Assembly: GCA_000381585.1 (NCBI GenBank)
Contig: KB906738.1
Span: 248,001-312,000, forward strand
Length of the DNA: 64,000 nucleotides
Direction: 5' to 3'
Source: Acidobacteriaceae bacterium KBS 83
Lineage (GTDB): Bacteria; Acidobacteriota; Terriglobia; Terriglobales; Acidobacteriaceae
The notes beneath the pieces were generated by a model, which searched no databases, had not been told where the DNA came from, and saw only the letters and a program-made list of their open reading frames with translations. The translations under genes and the position numbers were made by a program. This document shows positions 33,625-42,517 of the stretch, in pieces. Numbering within the stretch: the first letter of the stretch is position 1; each line of letters opens with the position of its first letter.

Positions 33625-36600
33625 CTAGAAGGCGTAACGCAGACTGAACTGCAGTTGCCGGTCAGAGGCGTAGGTGCCACCCTTGGTCGTCACCTCACCG
33701 AACGTTCCGCTGGTCGGGTTGCTGTCGGGCGTATCCCAGTTTGGATGATTCGTGAAGTTAAACGCCTCCCCGCGGAAGGTCAGCACATGATTGTCGTGTC
33801 CGGGAATCACATGGAAGTTCTTCTGCAGAGCGATATTCCAGCTTTGGAAGCCCGGCCCGTAGATCGCATTACGTGTCCCGCGGCCGGCCTCCGTGGCTGC
33901 TGCCGGCTGCGCAAACACAGTCGGCTGGAACCAGTAGCCCGTCTGCCCCGCGCCGCCGAAGCTGTGCGGCTTTGCCGGAGTCGCCGTCATGTCCCAGCGT
34001 TGCGGACCAGCTCCCACACCCACTCCGGCGAAGTCGTCGTTGGTGCTGACCGTGAACGGCTCACCCGACTGCGCCTGCGTGGTGCCGGAGAGCTGCCAGT
34101 TGCCCAACGTCCCCTTCACAAAGCGATTGTCAAAGTTGTTGCCATACGGAATGTCCCAGACGTAATTCACCACCAGCGTGTTCCGGATATCGAAATCGCT
34201 CGGCCCGTAGTTTGCCTGCGGATTGTAATAGTCCGGAAGCTGATAGCTCTGGTCCGATCCGAAGTCCAGGCTCTTCGACCATGTATATGCCACGCCGAAC
34301 AGCAGCCCATGGCTGAGCCGGCGATTCAGGTTCAACTGCAGCGAGTGATAAATCGAGCGGCCTGCGTTGTCGATCTGCAGGATGCTGGAGAAGCCACGGT
34401 ATGGCCGCAGGGCGTCCGTGTTCACGCCCGGATTCGCCTGCACCGTCCCCGGACGCAGTTGGTTCAACTGCTCCAGGTGCTGCAGGTGCAGTCCCCGCCG
34501 GCCAACATACGCAATCGTGAACGTCGCAAAGCTGGGAATGTCCTGCTCGAGCGTGGCATTCCACGACCACGCATTTGGGTTGGGAAAGTTAGTAGGCTGT
34601 GACGTCATCGAAAGCGGCAGCGTGCCGCTGGTCGCACCTCCCGGATTGTCCACGTCGCCGCCGGAGACAAATGTCGTCGGCTGGAACGGCGCATTGCCGC
34701 CAAGCTGCACCTGGTCGCTGATGCCGAGCCGCTGTGTATAGCGGCCTGCGCCGGCTCGCAGCACCGTATTTGGCCGCACTTGGTAGGTCGCACCGACGCG
34801 CGGCTGAATGTCCGTCCAGATCGTGTTCGAGTAGCCCGGGTTCGTCCCGGTGAACAGGCTGTTGTAGAGCGGATTGTCCAGGATGCTGTCCGGAACGTGC
34901 CCACGCGCCGAGCTTGAAAAGTGCGAGCCCGGGATCACGACACCGTTGTACGGATTGCCGCCCGAAATCGTCCCTGTCGCCGGATTGACCACTGGCGCAT
35001 CCGCCGGGTTCCACTTTGCAGGATCGAAGAACGATTGGTTGCCCCACAGTGCGTAATACGGCCGCATCACGCTGTAGCGCGCTCCATACTCGAGCACAAG
35101 GTTGGGCTTGGCGCGCCACGTATCCTGCGCGAACCCTTCGTACATATTGCCGCGAAAGAGCGTGTAGCTCTTGGTCCCGATCTCACCGTATGTATCGAAG
35201 AGTCCCAGCGCCGCGTTCGCCACCGCCGCGCCTGAGCTCGGGAAGCCGCTGCGCGTGTCTGTAAAGCGGAACTGACCGTTCTGATTATTCGTCGAGCCCG
35301 GCGTCGTGCTGCTGACGCTGATCTGATCGAAGTTGTTCTCGCCGGCGTACTCCCACAGCCCACCAACTTTAAGAGTGTGGTTGCCGATAACCTTGGTGAG
35401 ATTGTCGGCGACATCGATCACCGGGCCGCCCGAGTGCGAAGGATATGGCCCGCCATCGAGGGTGGTGAAGTTTGCCAGGTTGATCGTCGGAATCTTGTTC
35501 GGCAGGATCTTGCTCGCCGTTCCATACAGATATGGAAAATCGATGCCGTACTGGGTGCGATCATAGAGCCCGTTCGCGGTGTCGTAGCTGATCGTGATAT
35601 GGTCCGCCGTCCCGGTCACGCTCGCCTCGTTCACCATCGTCGGGCTGATCTCCCAGGTGTAATGCAGCGCTGCCGCCTGGTTCGGCCAGTGCCACTTTTC
35701 CGGAGTGCGGTCGAAGTTCCCGGCAAATGGGGTGATGTAGTCCAGGTGATAGCTCAGCACGGAAAAGCGCAGCCGATGCGCCTCCGTCGGTACGTAATCC
35801 AGCACCAGCGTGTCCTTGCGCTGATCTTGCGGGTTCGGGAGCGCTTCCTGCCAGTTGTACGCCGGGTTGTTGTTGACGTTGGGAGCAGGAAAGGCCCGTA
35901 GAAGTGCGAGGCCATTCGCGCTGAGATTCCCCGCAGGTATCACGTTATTCGGATAAGCCACGCCCGTCGCCGGATTCACGATCTGCACCGGCTTCGAGTA
36001 GAAGATGTTCGGCCCCAGCAACTCGCTGAAGTCTCCATTGCGCATCGCCATCGTTGGCACCTTGCCGGTCTGTGTTGGCGAGCGGCGGTACCGCACGTAC
36101 TCCTGCCCAGCAAGAAAAAACAGCTTTTGCCGTGACGTATTGAAGTGCCCTGGGATGTACACCGGCCCATTCAGGTTCCAGCCAAACTGGTTATAACGGA
36201 AGGCCTCCGGATGTCCTGCGATCAGCGGATCGGGCGAGTTGTTGCGCTGCCACGTATTCGCATTGAAGAAAGAATTGCGCAGGTACTCGAAGGCCGCGCC
36301 ATGGAAGTTGCTCGTGCCGCTCTTCGGAATCAGGCGCACCTGGCCGCCCGAAGTGCGTCCGTACTCGGACTGGTAGCCCGTGGTCAGAATCTGTACCTGC
36401 GAGGTCGAATCAACATCCGCCACGCCCACGCTGTTGTTGTTCGAGCGTGTGCGTACCATCGGCGCGCCGTCAAAGGTGAGAATGTTTTCCTGGGAGCGCG
36501 AACCATTCACGTAGAGCGTGTTGTCCAGGGAAAAGTTGAACGACGACATCGGCGCATTGCGTGTAACACCCGGCTCCAGTTGCGACAGGTAAAGCGGATT

Positions 36601-37077
36601 GCGCCCGTTGAGTTGGATCGACTGCACCTGCTTTGCCGTTACGAGTTGGCCCACCGAAGCGGACTCTGTCTGCAGCCGATTCTCGTTTGCCTGCACCGTC
36701 ACCGTGGTGCTCGTGTTGCCTGACTTCAGCGCCACATCGACGCGCGCGCCGATGCTCGGATCAACATGTGCGCCCTGCTGCAGCGCCGTCTGGAAGCCCG
36801 TCGCTTCGACGCTGACCGTGTAGGTGCCGCTTGGCATGTTGGTCAGCGTGTATGCGCCCACGCTATTGCTTGTCACGCTGCGGGTCTGCCCTGTGGCGTC
36901 ATTCCTGGCCGTCACTTTGGCATTGGGAACTACAGCACCGGTGGGATCGGTGATGGTGCCGGATATCGATGATGTATCGGATTGTGCCAGCGCTCGCGTG
37001 CCGGCAAGGACGAGGGGAACAGTGGGGACAAGTGCTGCGAACAGAAGAGCCCTGCTCGCGGCGCGGAAGTTGGGCAT
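33625..37077 (-). CDS. TonB-dependent receptor with carboxypeptidase-regulatory-like N-terminal domain (Oar-type)
   Basis: 1150 residues from the ATG at 37077, chosen because GGGAGG precedes it and a signal peptide follows (FRAASRALLFAALVPTVPL). Residues about 35-120 form a carboxypeptidase-regulatory beta-sandwich (SGTITDPTGAVVPNAKVTAR). Then comes a plug domain (LNGRNPLYLSQLEPGV) and a large barrel ending in LQFSLRYAF with the terminal aromatic residue. Such proteins import large ligands, often carbohydrates or peptides, across the outer membrane; the ligand here is unknown. It stands alone, with a promoter containing an inverted repeat and a strong terminator. Confidence 0.92.
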   Translation of the reverse strand: MPNFRAASRALLFAALVPTVPLVLAGTRALAQSDTSSISGTITDPTGAVVPNAKVTARNDATGQTRSVTSNSVGAYTLTNMPSGTYTVSVEATGFQTALQQGAHVDPSIGARVDVALKSGNTSTTVTVQANENRLQTESASVGQLVTAKQVQSIQLNGRNPLYLSQLEPGVTRNAPMSSFNFSLDNTLYVNGSRSQENILTFDGAPMVRTRSNNNSVGVADVDSTSQVQILTTGYQSEYGRTSGGQVRLIPKSGTSNFHGAAFEYLRNSFFNANTWQRNNSPDPLIAGHPEAFRYNQFGWNLNGPVYIPGHFNTSRQKLFFLAGQEYVRYRRSPTQTGKVPTMAMRNGDFSELLGPNIFYSKPVQIVNPATGVAYPNNVIPAGNLSANGLALLRAFPAPNVNNNPAYNWQEALPNPQDQRKDTLVLDYVPTEAHRLRFSVLSYHLDYITPFAGNFDRTPEKWHWPNQAAALHYTWEISPTMVNEASVTGTADHITISYDTANGLYDRTQYGIDFPYLYGTASKILPNKIPTINLANFTTLDGGPYPSHSGGPVIDVADNLTKVIGNHTLKVGGLWEYAGENNFDQISVSSTTPGSTNNQNGQFRFTDTRSGFPSSGAAVANAALGLFDTYGEIGTKSYTLFRGNMYEGFAQDTWRAKPNLVLEYGARYSVMRPYYALWGNQSFFDPAKWNPADAPVVNPATGTISGGNPYNGVVIPGSHFSSSARGHVPDSILDNPLYNSLFTGTNPGYSNTIWTDIQPRVGATYQVRPNTVLRAGAGRYTQRLGISDQVQLGGNAPFQPTTFVSGGDVDNPGGATSGTLPLSMTSQPTNFPNPNAWSWNATLEQDIPSFATFTIAYVGRRGLHLQHLEQLNQLRPGTVQANPGVNTDALRPYRGFSSILQIDNAGRSIYHSLQLNLNRRLSHGLLFGVAYTWSKSLDFGSDQSYQLPDYYNPQANYGPSDFDIRNTLVVNYVWDIPYGNNFDNRFVKGTLGNWQLSGTTQAQSGEPFTVSTNDDFAGVGVGAGPQRWDMTATPAKPHSFGGAGQTGYWFQPTVFAQPAAATEAGRGTRNAIYGPGFQSWNIALQKNFHVIPGHDNHVLTFRGEAFNFTNHPNWDTPDSNPTSGTFGEVTTKGGTYASDRQLQFSLRYAF

Positions 37078-37162
37078 TGGGGGCCTCCCGGGCCGTAAGT
37101 TTTGTTCTACGGGTGCGTTCCCGTTCAGATGGCAAAATCTGGGAACGCTACCACGGCTCACC

Positions 37163-37197
37163 TTTTTATTTGCTGCCCCCATGTACTGTCAAGTACA
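37163..37197 (-). promoter_or_regulatory. Promoter and 16-bp operator candidate of the TonB-dependent receptor gene
   Basis: On the minus strand TTGACA (37187-37192) is followed after 17-18 bp by an A/T-rich -10 candidate (TAAAAA or ATAAAA at 37163-37169). The -35 box lies within the inverted repeat TGTACT-GTCA-AGTACA (37182-37197). A regulator binding there would block or direct RNA polymerase. The gene start is 86 bp downstream of the -10. Confidence 0.55.
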
Positions 37198-37284
37198 CAG
37201 GTGATTTTAAAGTTACGTATTTGTTAATACCTCAAATAGGCAACTCTATGGCGCAGTGATGCATCGGGAGAACACTCCCGTGAG

Positions 37285-37358
37285 CTATTTGGCTCACCTA
37301 TTTGGCTCACCTATTTGGCTCACCTATTTGGCTCACCTATTTGGCTCACCTATTTGGC
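37285..37358. repeat. 13-bp tandem repeat, about 5.7 copies
   Basis: CTATTTGGCTCAC is repeated five times without change (37285-37349), followed by a partial sixth copy (CTATTTGGC). The xerC stop codon is formed by the first three bases of that partial copy. A small hairpin, CGGGAG-AACA-CTCCCG (37265-37280), lies just beyond. Perfect short repeats like this expand and contract by slippage. There are no spacers, so this is not a CRISPR array. Confidence 0.9.
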
Positions 37359-38279
37359 GCGAGGATGTGTGCGGTCGTACACATCTGCCACATGTCGGAC
37401 CGTGAGCTGTGTGTAGCGCTGCGTCGTGGACAGCCGCTCGTGCCCCAGCAGCTCCTGGATCGCACGCAGATCCGCGCCCTCCTCCAGCATATGAGTGCCA
37501 AAGGCATGCCGAAGCGTGTGCGGATGCGTCTCCGGCGCCATGCCATGGGCCAGCGCTATCTTCTTCACGATTCGCCCCACCGAACGGGTCGTCAACCGCC
37601 CGCTGCCCTTCACCCGTGCACTCACCAGCAGCGCATCTGTCTGTTTTCCCGCCGTCGCAAGACGCTCGCTTCGCTCCGGCAGATAGGCGCGGATCGCCGC
37701 AGCCGCAGCATCGCCAAAAGGCACCAGTCGCTCCTTCGCGCCCTTGCCGCGTACCAGCAACGTCTCTGCCGCCCAGCGTATGTGCTTCAGATCCAGCCCG
37801 ACGAGCTCCGCGTTGCGGATCCCGCAGCCATACAGCAGCTCGAAGATCACCGCATCGCGCGCCGGCCACGCTGACGCGTCGTCATCGGCCGCTTTGCTGT
37901 CCAGCGCGCGGTTCATCTGCTCGATCGTCGGAACACGCGGCAGATGCTTCGGTAGCTTCGGCGTCGACACCAGCGCTGCCGGGTTCTGCGGCACATGTCC
38001 CATCCGCGCCATCCACTTGAACCACGACCGCACCGCCGCCAGCGCCCGCGCCGCCGAAGCCTTCGACAGCCCCCGCCCATATAGCTCCGCGAGATAGCCA
38101 CGGATGTGCAGGTGCTCAACGCGTCGAATATCGCATCGCTCGCCGAACTGCTTTGTCAGATACGCGATGAATTGCTCCAGCTCGCGCTCATAAGCGCGAA
38201 GCGTGTGCGCAGATGAGCCGCGTTCTCCGCGCAGCATTGCAAGATAACCCTCGCGCAAAGCAGGTAGCGGCTGACTCAT
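37350..38279 (-). CDS. Tyrosine recombinase, XerC/XerD type (second of a pair)
   Basis: 309 residues. The N-terminal SAM-like DNA-binding domain (about 5-95) is followed by the catalytic domain with Arg in [25 protein letters not shown], and the nucleophilic Tyr in TTQRYTQL. Its ATG overlaps the stop of the preceding xer gene by four bases. XerC and XerD act together at dif to resolve chromosome dimers. Which of the two is XerC and which XerD is inferred from relative similarity only; this one appears more XerC-like. The C-terminal stop lies in the tandem repeat. Confidence 0.9.
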   Translation of the reverse strand: MSQPLPALREGYLAMLRGERGSSAHTLRAYERELEQFIAYLTKQFGERCDIRRVEHLHIRGYLAELYGRGLSKASAARALAAVRSWFKWMARMGHVPQNPAALVSTPKLPKHLPRVPTIEQMNRALDSKAADDDASAWPARDAVIFELLYGCGIRNAELVGLDLKHIRWAAETLLVRGKGAKERLVPFGDAAAAAIRAYLPERSERLATAGKQTDALLVSARVKGSGRLTTRSVGRIVKKIALAHGMAPETHPHTLRHAFGTHMLEEGADLRAIQELLGHERLSTTQRYTQLTVRHVADVYDRTHPRAK

Positions 38280-39217
38280 GCATCACCTTGCGCCGCTTTG
38301 GCGCGAGCCCGGGCCAAAGCTCGTGGATGATGCGCGCGATGCACCGCCTTCAGGCGGTCGATTGCAAGGTGCGTGTAGACCTGCGTTGTGGAAATGTCCG
38401 CGTGTCCCAGCATCGTCTGCACCGTACGCAGATCGGCGCCATGCCCCACCATGTGGGTGGCGCAGCTATGCCGCAGCATGTGCGGACTCGCCCGCCCGCC
38501 GGAGCTGCGCTTGACCAGCTCCCAGATCCAGCCGCGGGTCAGCGTCCTTCCCTGCTGCGATAAGAACAGGCCACCGCCATGATTGCGTTTTTGCAACATC
38601 GGCCGTCCGCGTTCCAGGTACTCCGTCAGCGCCTCGACCGCGGCCCGGCCCAGCGGCACCACGCGCTCTTTGTCTCCCTTGCCGCGCACCAGCGCGCGAC
38701 CAGTATCGAGCTGCAGGTCCTCTATGCGCAGCCCCGTGAGTTCCGAGACACGTACTCCGCCCGCATACAGCACTTCCAGGATCGCGCGATCCCGCAGCGC
38801 CACCGCATCGCCCGCCGCGCCCGTCGCCGCCACTGTGGCAGACTCCAGCATCTCGGCCGTCTCGCTCTCCGCCAGCGCCTTCGGCAGCACCTTCCACGCC
38901 CTGGGTGATTCGATATTCACTGTCGGATCATGCCGGATACGCTTGTCCAGCAGCAGCCACTTATAAAATCCCCGCAGGCATGACAGCTTGCGCGCCACCG
39001 ACCGCGCCTCAACCTGATGCCGCTGCAGATGCTCGAGAAACCCCGCGACCTCCCGCTGTTGCGCCGTCTCAAGCACCGCATGCGTACCCTCCAGGTACTC
39101 GGCAAACATCCGGAGGTCGCGCTCATACGCCTCGCAGCTCAGCGGACGCAGCCCCTTCTCCACCCGCAGATACAGTAGGTACTCATGCAGGAGTGCCGTG
39201 TTGGAAGCAGCCGCCAC
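38276..39217 (-). CDS. Tyrosine recombinase, XerD type (first of a pair)
   Basis: 313 residues from a GTG at 39217. The catalytic residues are in [28 protein letters not shown] and [25 protein letters not shown] is the conserved beta-hairpin. It is translationally coupled to the next xer gene by an ATGA overlap. Coupled production of both recombinases would give the 1:1 ratio needed for the dif heterotetramer. No integrase-like extensions or phage genes are near, so housekeeping Xer proteins are more likely than a mobile-element pair. Confidence 0.9.
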   Translation of the reverse strand: MAAASNTALLHEYLLYLRVEKGLRPLSCEAYERDLRMFAEYLEGTHAVLETAQQREVAGFLEHLQRHQVEARSVARKLSCLRGFYKWLLLDKRIRHDPTVNIESPRAWKVLPKALAESETAEMLESATVAATGAAGDAVALRDRAILEVLYAGGVRVSELTGLRIEDLQLDTGRALVRGKGDKERVVPLGRAAVEALTEYLERGRPMLQKRNHGGGLFLSQQGRTLTRGWIWELVKRSSGGRASPHMLRHSCATHMVGHGADLRTVQTMLGHADISTTQVYTHLAIDRLKAVHRAHHPRALARARAKAAQGDA

Positions 39218-39431
39218 GCCCTCATTATCGGTTCTGTGTGTGTTATTTATCGCCGCAGTCTGATGGAGAACCTACTTCGTTAGTGGGTCAGTTTGCAGCT
39301 AGGTTTCGGGCCAGGACCAGACGACAACCGCTGGCACCCTCTCCGCGTATAACATCACTGCCAGCAATGAAAGATCCGAACGCGACGACTACCGGTCCGA
39401 TAGCTCGGATATTCCAGAATTGCACGAGAAT

Positions 39432-39947
39432 ATGATGGCGAGACTTGCGCGGACATACGTTTACGTTCTCTTCCTGATCCAACTGCTTATCTTCGGGGTG
39501 TGCTTGCTGCATATAAGCACCTGGATAAGGGGTTTTCAGCTCCGTGGACAGTCAGGGCAAGCTGTGCTTTTGGCGGCCTTTCTGGCGTGTTTTCCTACAG
39601 CCCTCTTCGCAAGAGACTGGAATATTTGGAGGAATGAATTCAAGAGCTGCCCTCTGTGGGTGCGGGTGTTGACTCTGACGTGTGTACTCTATGCAATCGC
39701 GATCACGCTTGGTCAGATGGTGCTTTTTCCCATTGCGCCGGATCCAAATGGGTTTTTCATCCTCTCGGCAATAATGTTAGCCGTCGATTCCGTGTCATTG
39801 TGCGTCCTCTACTCCGTTCTCTGGAGGAGCCCCTTGCGAGAATCGGAACTCGTTAAGCGAAGCAGACTTTCGTTCGTCGTTGCAGTCGCATGCATTGCAC
39901 TATTCGTCGCGGATCGCGCAGTTCCGTTGCAGCATACAATTCGGTAA
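39432..39947 (+). CDS. Hypothetical four-helix membrane protein
   Basis: 171 residues from the ATG at 39432; a TTG at 39420 and the ATG at 39435 are alternatives. Four hydrophobic segments are visible (YVYVLFLIQLLIFGVCLL; VLLAAFLACFPTALF; VLTLTCVLYAIAITLGQMV; FFILSAIMLAVDSVSLCVLY) plus a fifth near the C-terminus. I recognise no family. Codon use and base composition are visibly less GC-rich than in the neighbours, which fits a recent acquisition. The gene lies alone between xerD and the MATE exporter. Confidence 0.6.
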   Translation: MMARLARTYVYVLFLIQLLIFGVCLLHISTWIRGFQLRGQSGQAVLLAAFLACFPTALFARDWNIWRNEFKSCPLWVRVLTLTCVLYAIAITLGQMVLFPIAPDPNGFFILSAIMLAVDSVSLCVLYSVLWRSPLRESELVKRSRLSFVVAVACIALFVADRAVPLQHTIR

Positions 39948-39985
39948 GAAACCGCGCCTGTTCTCTGATTCCTGTTCCCTGTTTC

Positions 39986-41461
39986 TCAGATCTTCTGCCG
40001 CTTCCAACGCCCTTGCCGGAACAGCACCACGCTAGCCGCCACCATGAACATCTCCGCGATCACCACCGAGAGAAACACCCCGTTCTCCGCCAGTCGCGTC
40101 TTATGCGCCAGCAGCCACGCCAGCGGCAGCTCCAGAATCCAGAAGCCAAAGAGATTCACGATCGTCGGGGTAATCGTATCGCCCGCCCCGTTGAAGGCCT
40201 GCATCATCACCATGCCGAACGCGTAAGCGACGTTGCCGCAACTGAAGATGCGCAGCGAGTTGGCTGCAATGTGCGCCACTGCCGGATCATTGGTGAAGAC
40301 ACTCACGATCGGCGGCGCGAACAGGAAGAACACCACTCCCATCGAGCCCAAAAAGATCATGTTCCACACGCCCGTCCGCCACACCGAGCTCTCCGCGCGA
40401 TCGGGCCGGCCCGCGCCCAGGTTCTGGCCCACCAGCGTCGCTGCAGCGTTGCTCAGCCCCCACGAGGGCAGCAGGATGAAAATGATGATTCGGATTCCCA
40501 CCGTGTAGCCGGCGAGCGCCGCCGCGCCGAAAGCGCTCACGATGCGCACCAGTCCGATCCAGCTCGCCTGCGCGATCACGAACTGCAGAATGCCCGTCGA
40601 AGACACCCGGATCAGCCGCAGCATCACGCTCAGGTTGAGCCGCATCTGGCGCACCCCGATGCGCATCCGCTCCGTCCCGCGCGCCAGGCGGTAAAACTGG
40701 TACAGCACGCCAATACTGCGCCCGGTGAAGGTCGCCGCCGCCGCGCCCGTCACGCCCATGCGAGGAAATGGCCCCAGTCCGAAGATCAGACACGGATCGA
40801 GCACCAGGTTGATGATGTTCGAAACCCACAGCAGCCGCATTGCCACCGCCGCGTCGCCCGCGCCGCGAAAGATCGCATTGTTCAGGAAGAGCAGTAGCAG
40901 AACGCCGCCGCCCCCCAGCGCGATGCGCGTGTAGCCCGACCCAATCGCCACGATCGCCGGTGTGCCTCCTGCAATCCGTAGCAGTTGCGGCGCAAACATC
41001 GTGCACGGAATGGCAATCACGACCGAGATCGCCAGTGACAGCAGAATGCCCTGCATCGCACCCACCGCCGCGCCCTCCGGATCCTTCTCGCCGATCCGTC
41101 GCGCCACCATCGCGGTCGTCGCCATCCCCAGCCCCAGCCCAACCGCGATGATCAGCGTCAGCATCGACTCCGTCAGCCCCACCGTCGCGATCGCATCCGG
41201 TCCCAGCCGGCCAACCCAGAAGATGTCCACCACGGCGAACAGCGACTCGAGCACCATCTCGAGCACCATCGGAATCGCCAGCAGCACAATGGCGCGGTTC
41301 AGATTGCCGGTCGTGAAATCACGATGCGAACCGCGCACCGCCTCCCGTACCGCCTGCCAGAAGCTCGGCTGCGCCAGTTCTGTTTGTACCGTCTCTGGTT
41401 GCAAATTACGCTCGCTTCCCTGCCCGGAAATTGGTGATGTGCGGGTAGTCTCCACCGTCAT
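39986..41461 (-). CDS. MATE-family multidrug/sodium antiporter
   Basis: 491 residues from the ATG at 41461; a TTG two codons upstream is also in frame. The two-bundle, twelve-helix MATE pattern is clear: DIFWVGRLGPDAIATVGLTE in the first bundle and LVGQNLGAGRPDRAE in the second are family signatures. It would export cationic compounds in exchange for Na+ or H+. An N-terminal cytoplasmic extension of about 45 residues precedes helix 1. An 18-nt motif shared with two other places lies 34 bp upstream of the start. Confidence 0.93.
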   Translation of the reverse strand: MTVETTRTSPISGQGSERNLQPETVQTELAQPSFWQAVREAVRGSHRDFTTGNLNRAIVLLAIPMVLEMVLESLFAVVDIFWVGRLGPDAIATVGLTESMLTLIIAVGLGLGMATTAMVARRIGEKDPEGAAVGAMQGILLSLAISVVIAIPCTMFAPQLLRIAGGTPAIVAIGSGYTRIALGGGGVLLLLFLNNAIFRGAGDAAVAMRLLWVSNIINLVLDPCLIFGLGPFPRMGVTGAAAATFTGRSIGVLYQFYRLARGTERMRIGVRQMRLNLSVMLRLIRVSSTGILQFVIAQASWIGLVRIVSAFGAAALAGYTVGIRIIIFILLPSWGLSNAAATLVGQNLGAGRPDRAESSVWRTGVWNMIFLGSMGVVFFLFAPPIVSVFTNDPAVAHIAANSLRIFSCGNVAYAFGMVMMQAFNGAGDTITPTIVNLFGFWILELPLAWLLAHKTRLAENGVFLSVVIAEMFMVAASVVLFRQGRWKRQKI

Positions 41462-41494
41462 AAGCAAGACAACACGAGCGCACGCGGATCGGTC

Positions 41495-41512
41495 TACACC
41501 TGCAGGGAAAAT
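41495..41512. repeat. 18-nt dispersed motif, copy 1
   Basis: Minus strand ATTTTCCCTGCAGGTGTA. It lies between the MATE start and the end of the Rv2525c-like gene. Copies 2 and 3 are at 42435-42452 and 61940-61956. Confidence 0.5.
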
Positions 41513-41517
41513 CTTTG

Positions 41518-42462
41518 CTAGCGGCCGCCTGAAGGATCCGCCGATGCAGCCGTATCCAGGTCCACAAATCCATACGGCCCGTGATACACGCCAGGCGCAT
41601 AGCAGTGGTTATCCGCCGCATAATTTTTTGGACACCCTCCCGTAAACTCCGGCCGCCGCGGCGACAGCGCGTACTGCCACACCACCGCGTCTGGCAGTCC
41701 GAGCGCGGACGAAGGCAACCGCGGCTTGCCTTCGATCACGCAGCCCGGTGACGGTGGGCATTCGTCGCGCGCCACCCACAGCGGAATCTTCCACGACCCC
41801 GCCTGCCGCTCAATATCCTGTGCGGTCGTAATCGTGCCGCCGCTTCCGTCATCCACCGGCAGCCCGGAGCAGTACACCCCGCCGCGCCAGCCCGCGCGCC
41901 GCACCGCATCCACCCACCCCAGCACATACGAAAGCTGCTCCGGCAATAGACGTCCGCCCTCTTCCTGGTCGAGAAAGATCAGCGTCCCCTTGGGAAATCC
42001 CTCACGCTCCGCCGCAGCCACAGCCGCGGCCGCGTCATTCCGCCCCAGCGAGGCCGCATCCATTCCCTTCAAAGCCGCGCTTTTCAGCTCTCTGTCCAGC
42101 CGCCCATTCCACAACACCATGAAGCCGAAGCCGCTCCGCTTCAGCACGGCGCGCTTGCCCGTCCATGTCGTCGCCTTCTCGTCGGGAGGCGCATTCAACC
42201 AGTAACTCGTGTAGCTGAAAGACTTGTGCAGCGCGCCCAGCAGCCCATCGCCTGGATAGTCATTGCGGTCCATCCCGTTGAAGGCCTGGCCCCACGCCGC
42301 GCCACTCACCATCAATATTGCCGCTATCAGCAAGACGCTGGCCCCTGCATTTTTCCTGCTGCTCTGTGGCGCGAAAATCCACTTGCCTTGGTCTTTCCCT
42401 AAAGAAAAGCCACCAGAGCTTTTGCTGGCCCGCTTACACCTACAGGAGAAATGCTCCCGCAT
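41518..42462 (-). CDS. Secreted Rv2525c-like glycoside-hydrolase-fold protein (DUF1906)
   Basis: 314 residues. After a basic 45-residue leader and a hydrophobic segment (ASVLLIAAILMVSGAAWG), the mature part begins FNGMDRNDYPGDGLLGAL, the start of the Rv2525c/DUF1906 TIM-barrel domain. TLIFLDQEEGG and GGVYCSGLP match later strands of GH25-like folds. It may act on the cell wall; activity is unproven for the family. The ATG at 42462 has a strong GAGGAGG site, although the charged leader before the hydrophobic core is long. The first codons cover copy 2 of the 18-nt motif. Confidence 0.75.
   Translation of the reverse strand: MREHFSCRCKRASKSSGGFSLGKDQGKWIFAPQSSRKNAGASVLLIAAILMVSGAAWGQAFNGMDRNDYPGDGLLGALHKSFSYTSYWLNAPPDEKATTWTGKRAVLKRSGFGFMVLWNGRLDRELKSAALKGMDAASLGRNDAAAAVAAAEREGFPKGTLIFLDQEEGGRLLPEQLSYVLGWVDAVRRAGWRGGVYCSGLPVDDGSGGTITTAQDIERQAGSWKIPLWVARDECPPSPGCVIEGKPRLPSSALGLPDAVVWQYALSPRRPEFTGGCPKNYAADNHCYAPGVYHGPYGFVDLDTAASADPSGGR
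42435..42452. repeat. 18-nt dispersed motif, copy 2
   Basis: Minus strand ATTTCTCCTGTAGGTGTA, lying inside the first codons of the Rv2525c-like gene. On the plus strand its complement places AGGAGA just before an ATG (42451) that opens a short frame with a lipoprotein-like start, ending in the HAD gene. Confidence 0.5.
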
Positions 42463-42517
42463 CCCGGCCTCCTCGTTCTACTGTTGTTCACAATGTCCTG
42501 CTCGATAAACCCTTATC

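Noticed and set aside
37285-37358. CRISPR array
   Set aside because: The units are contiguous 13-mers with no spacers, and no cas genes are near.
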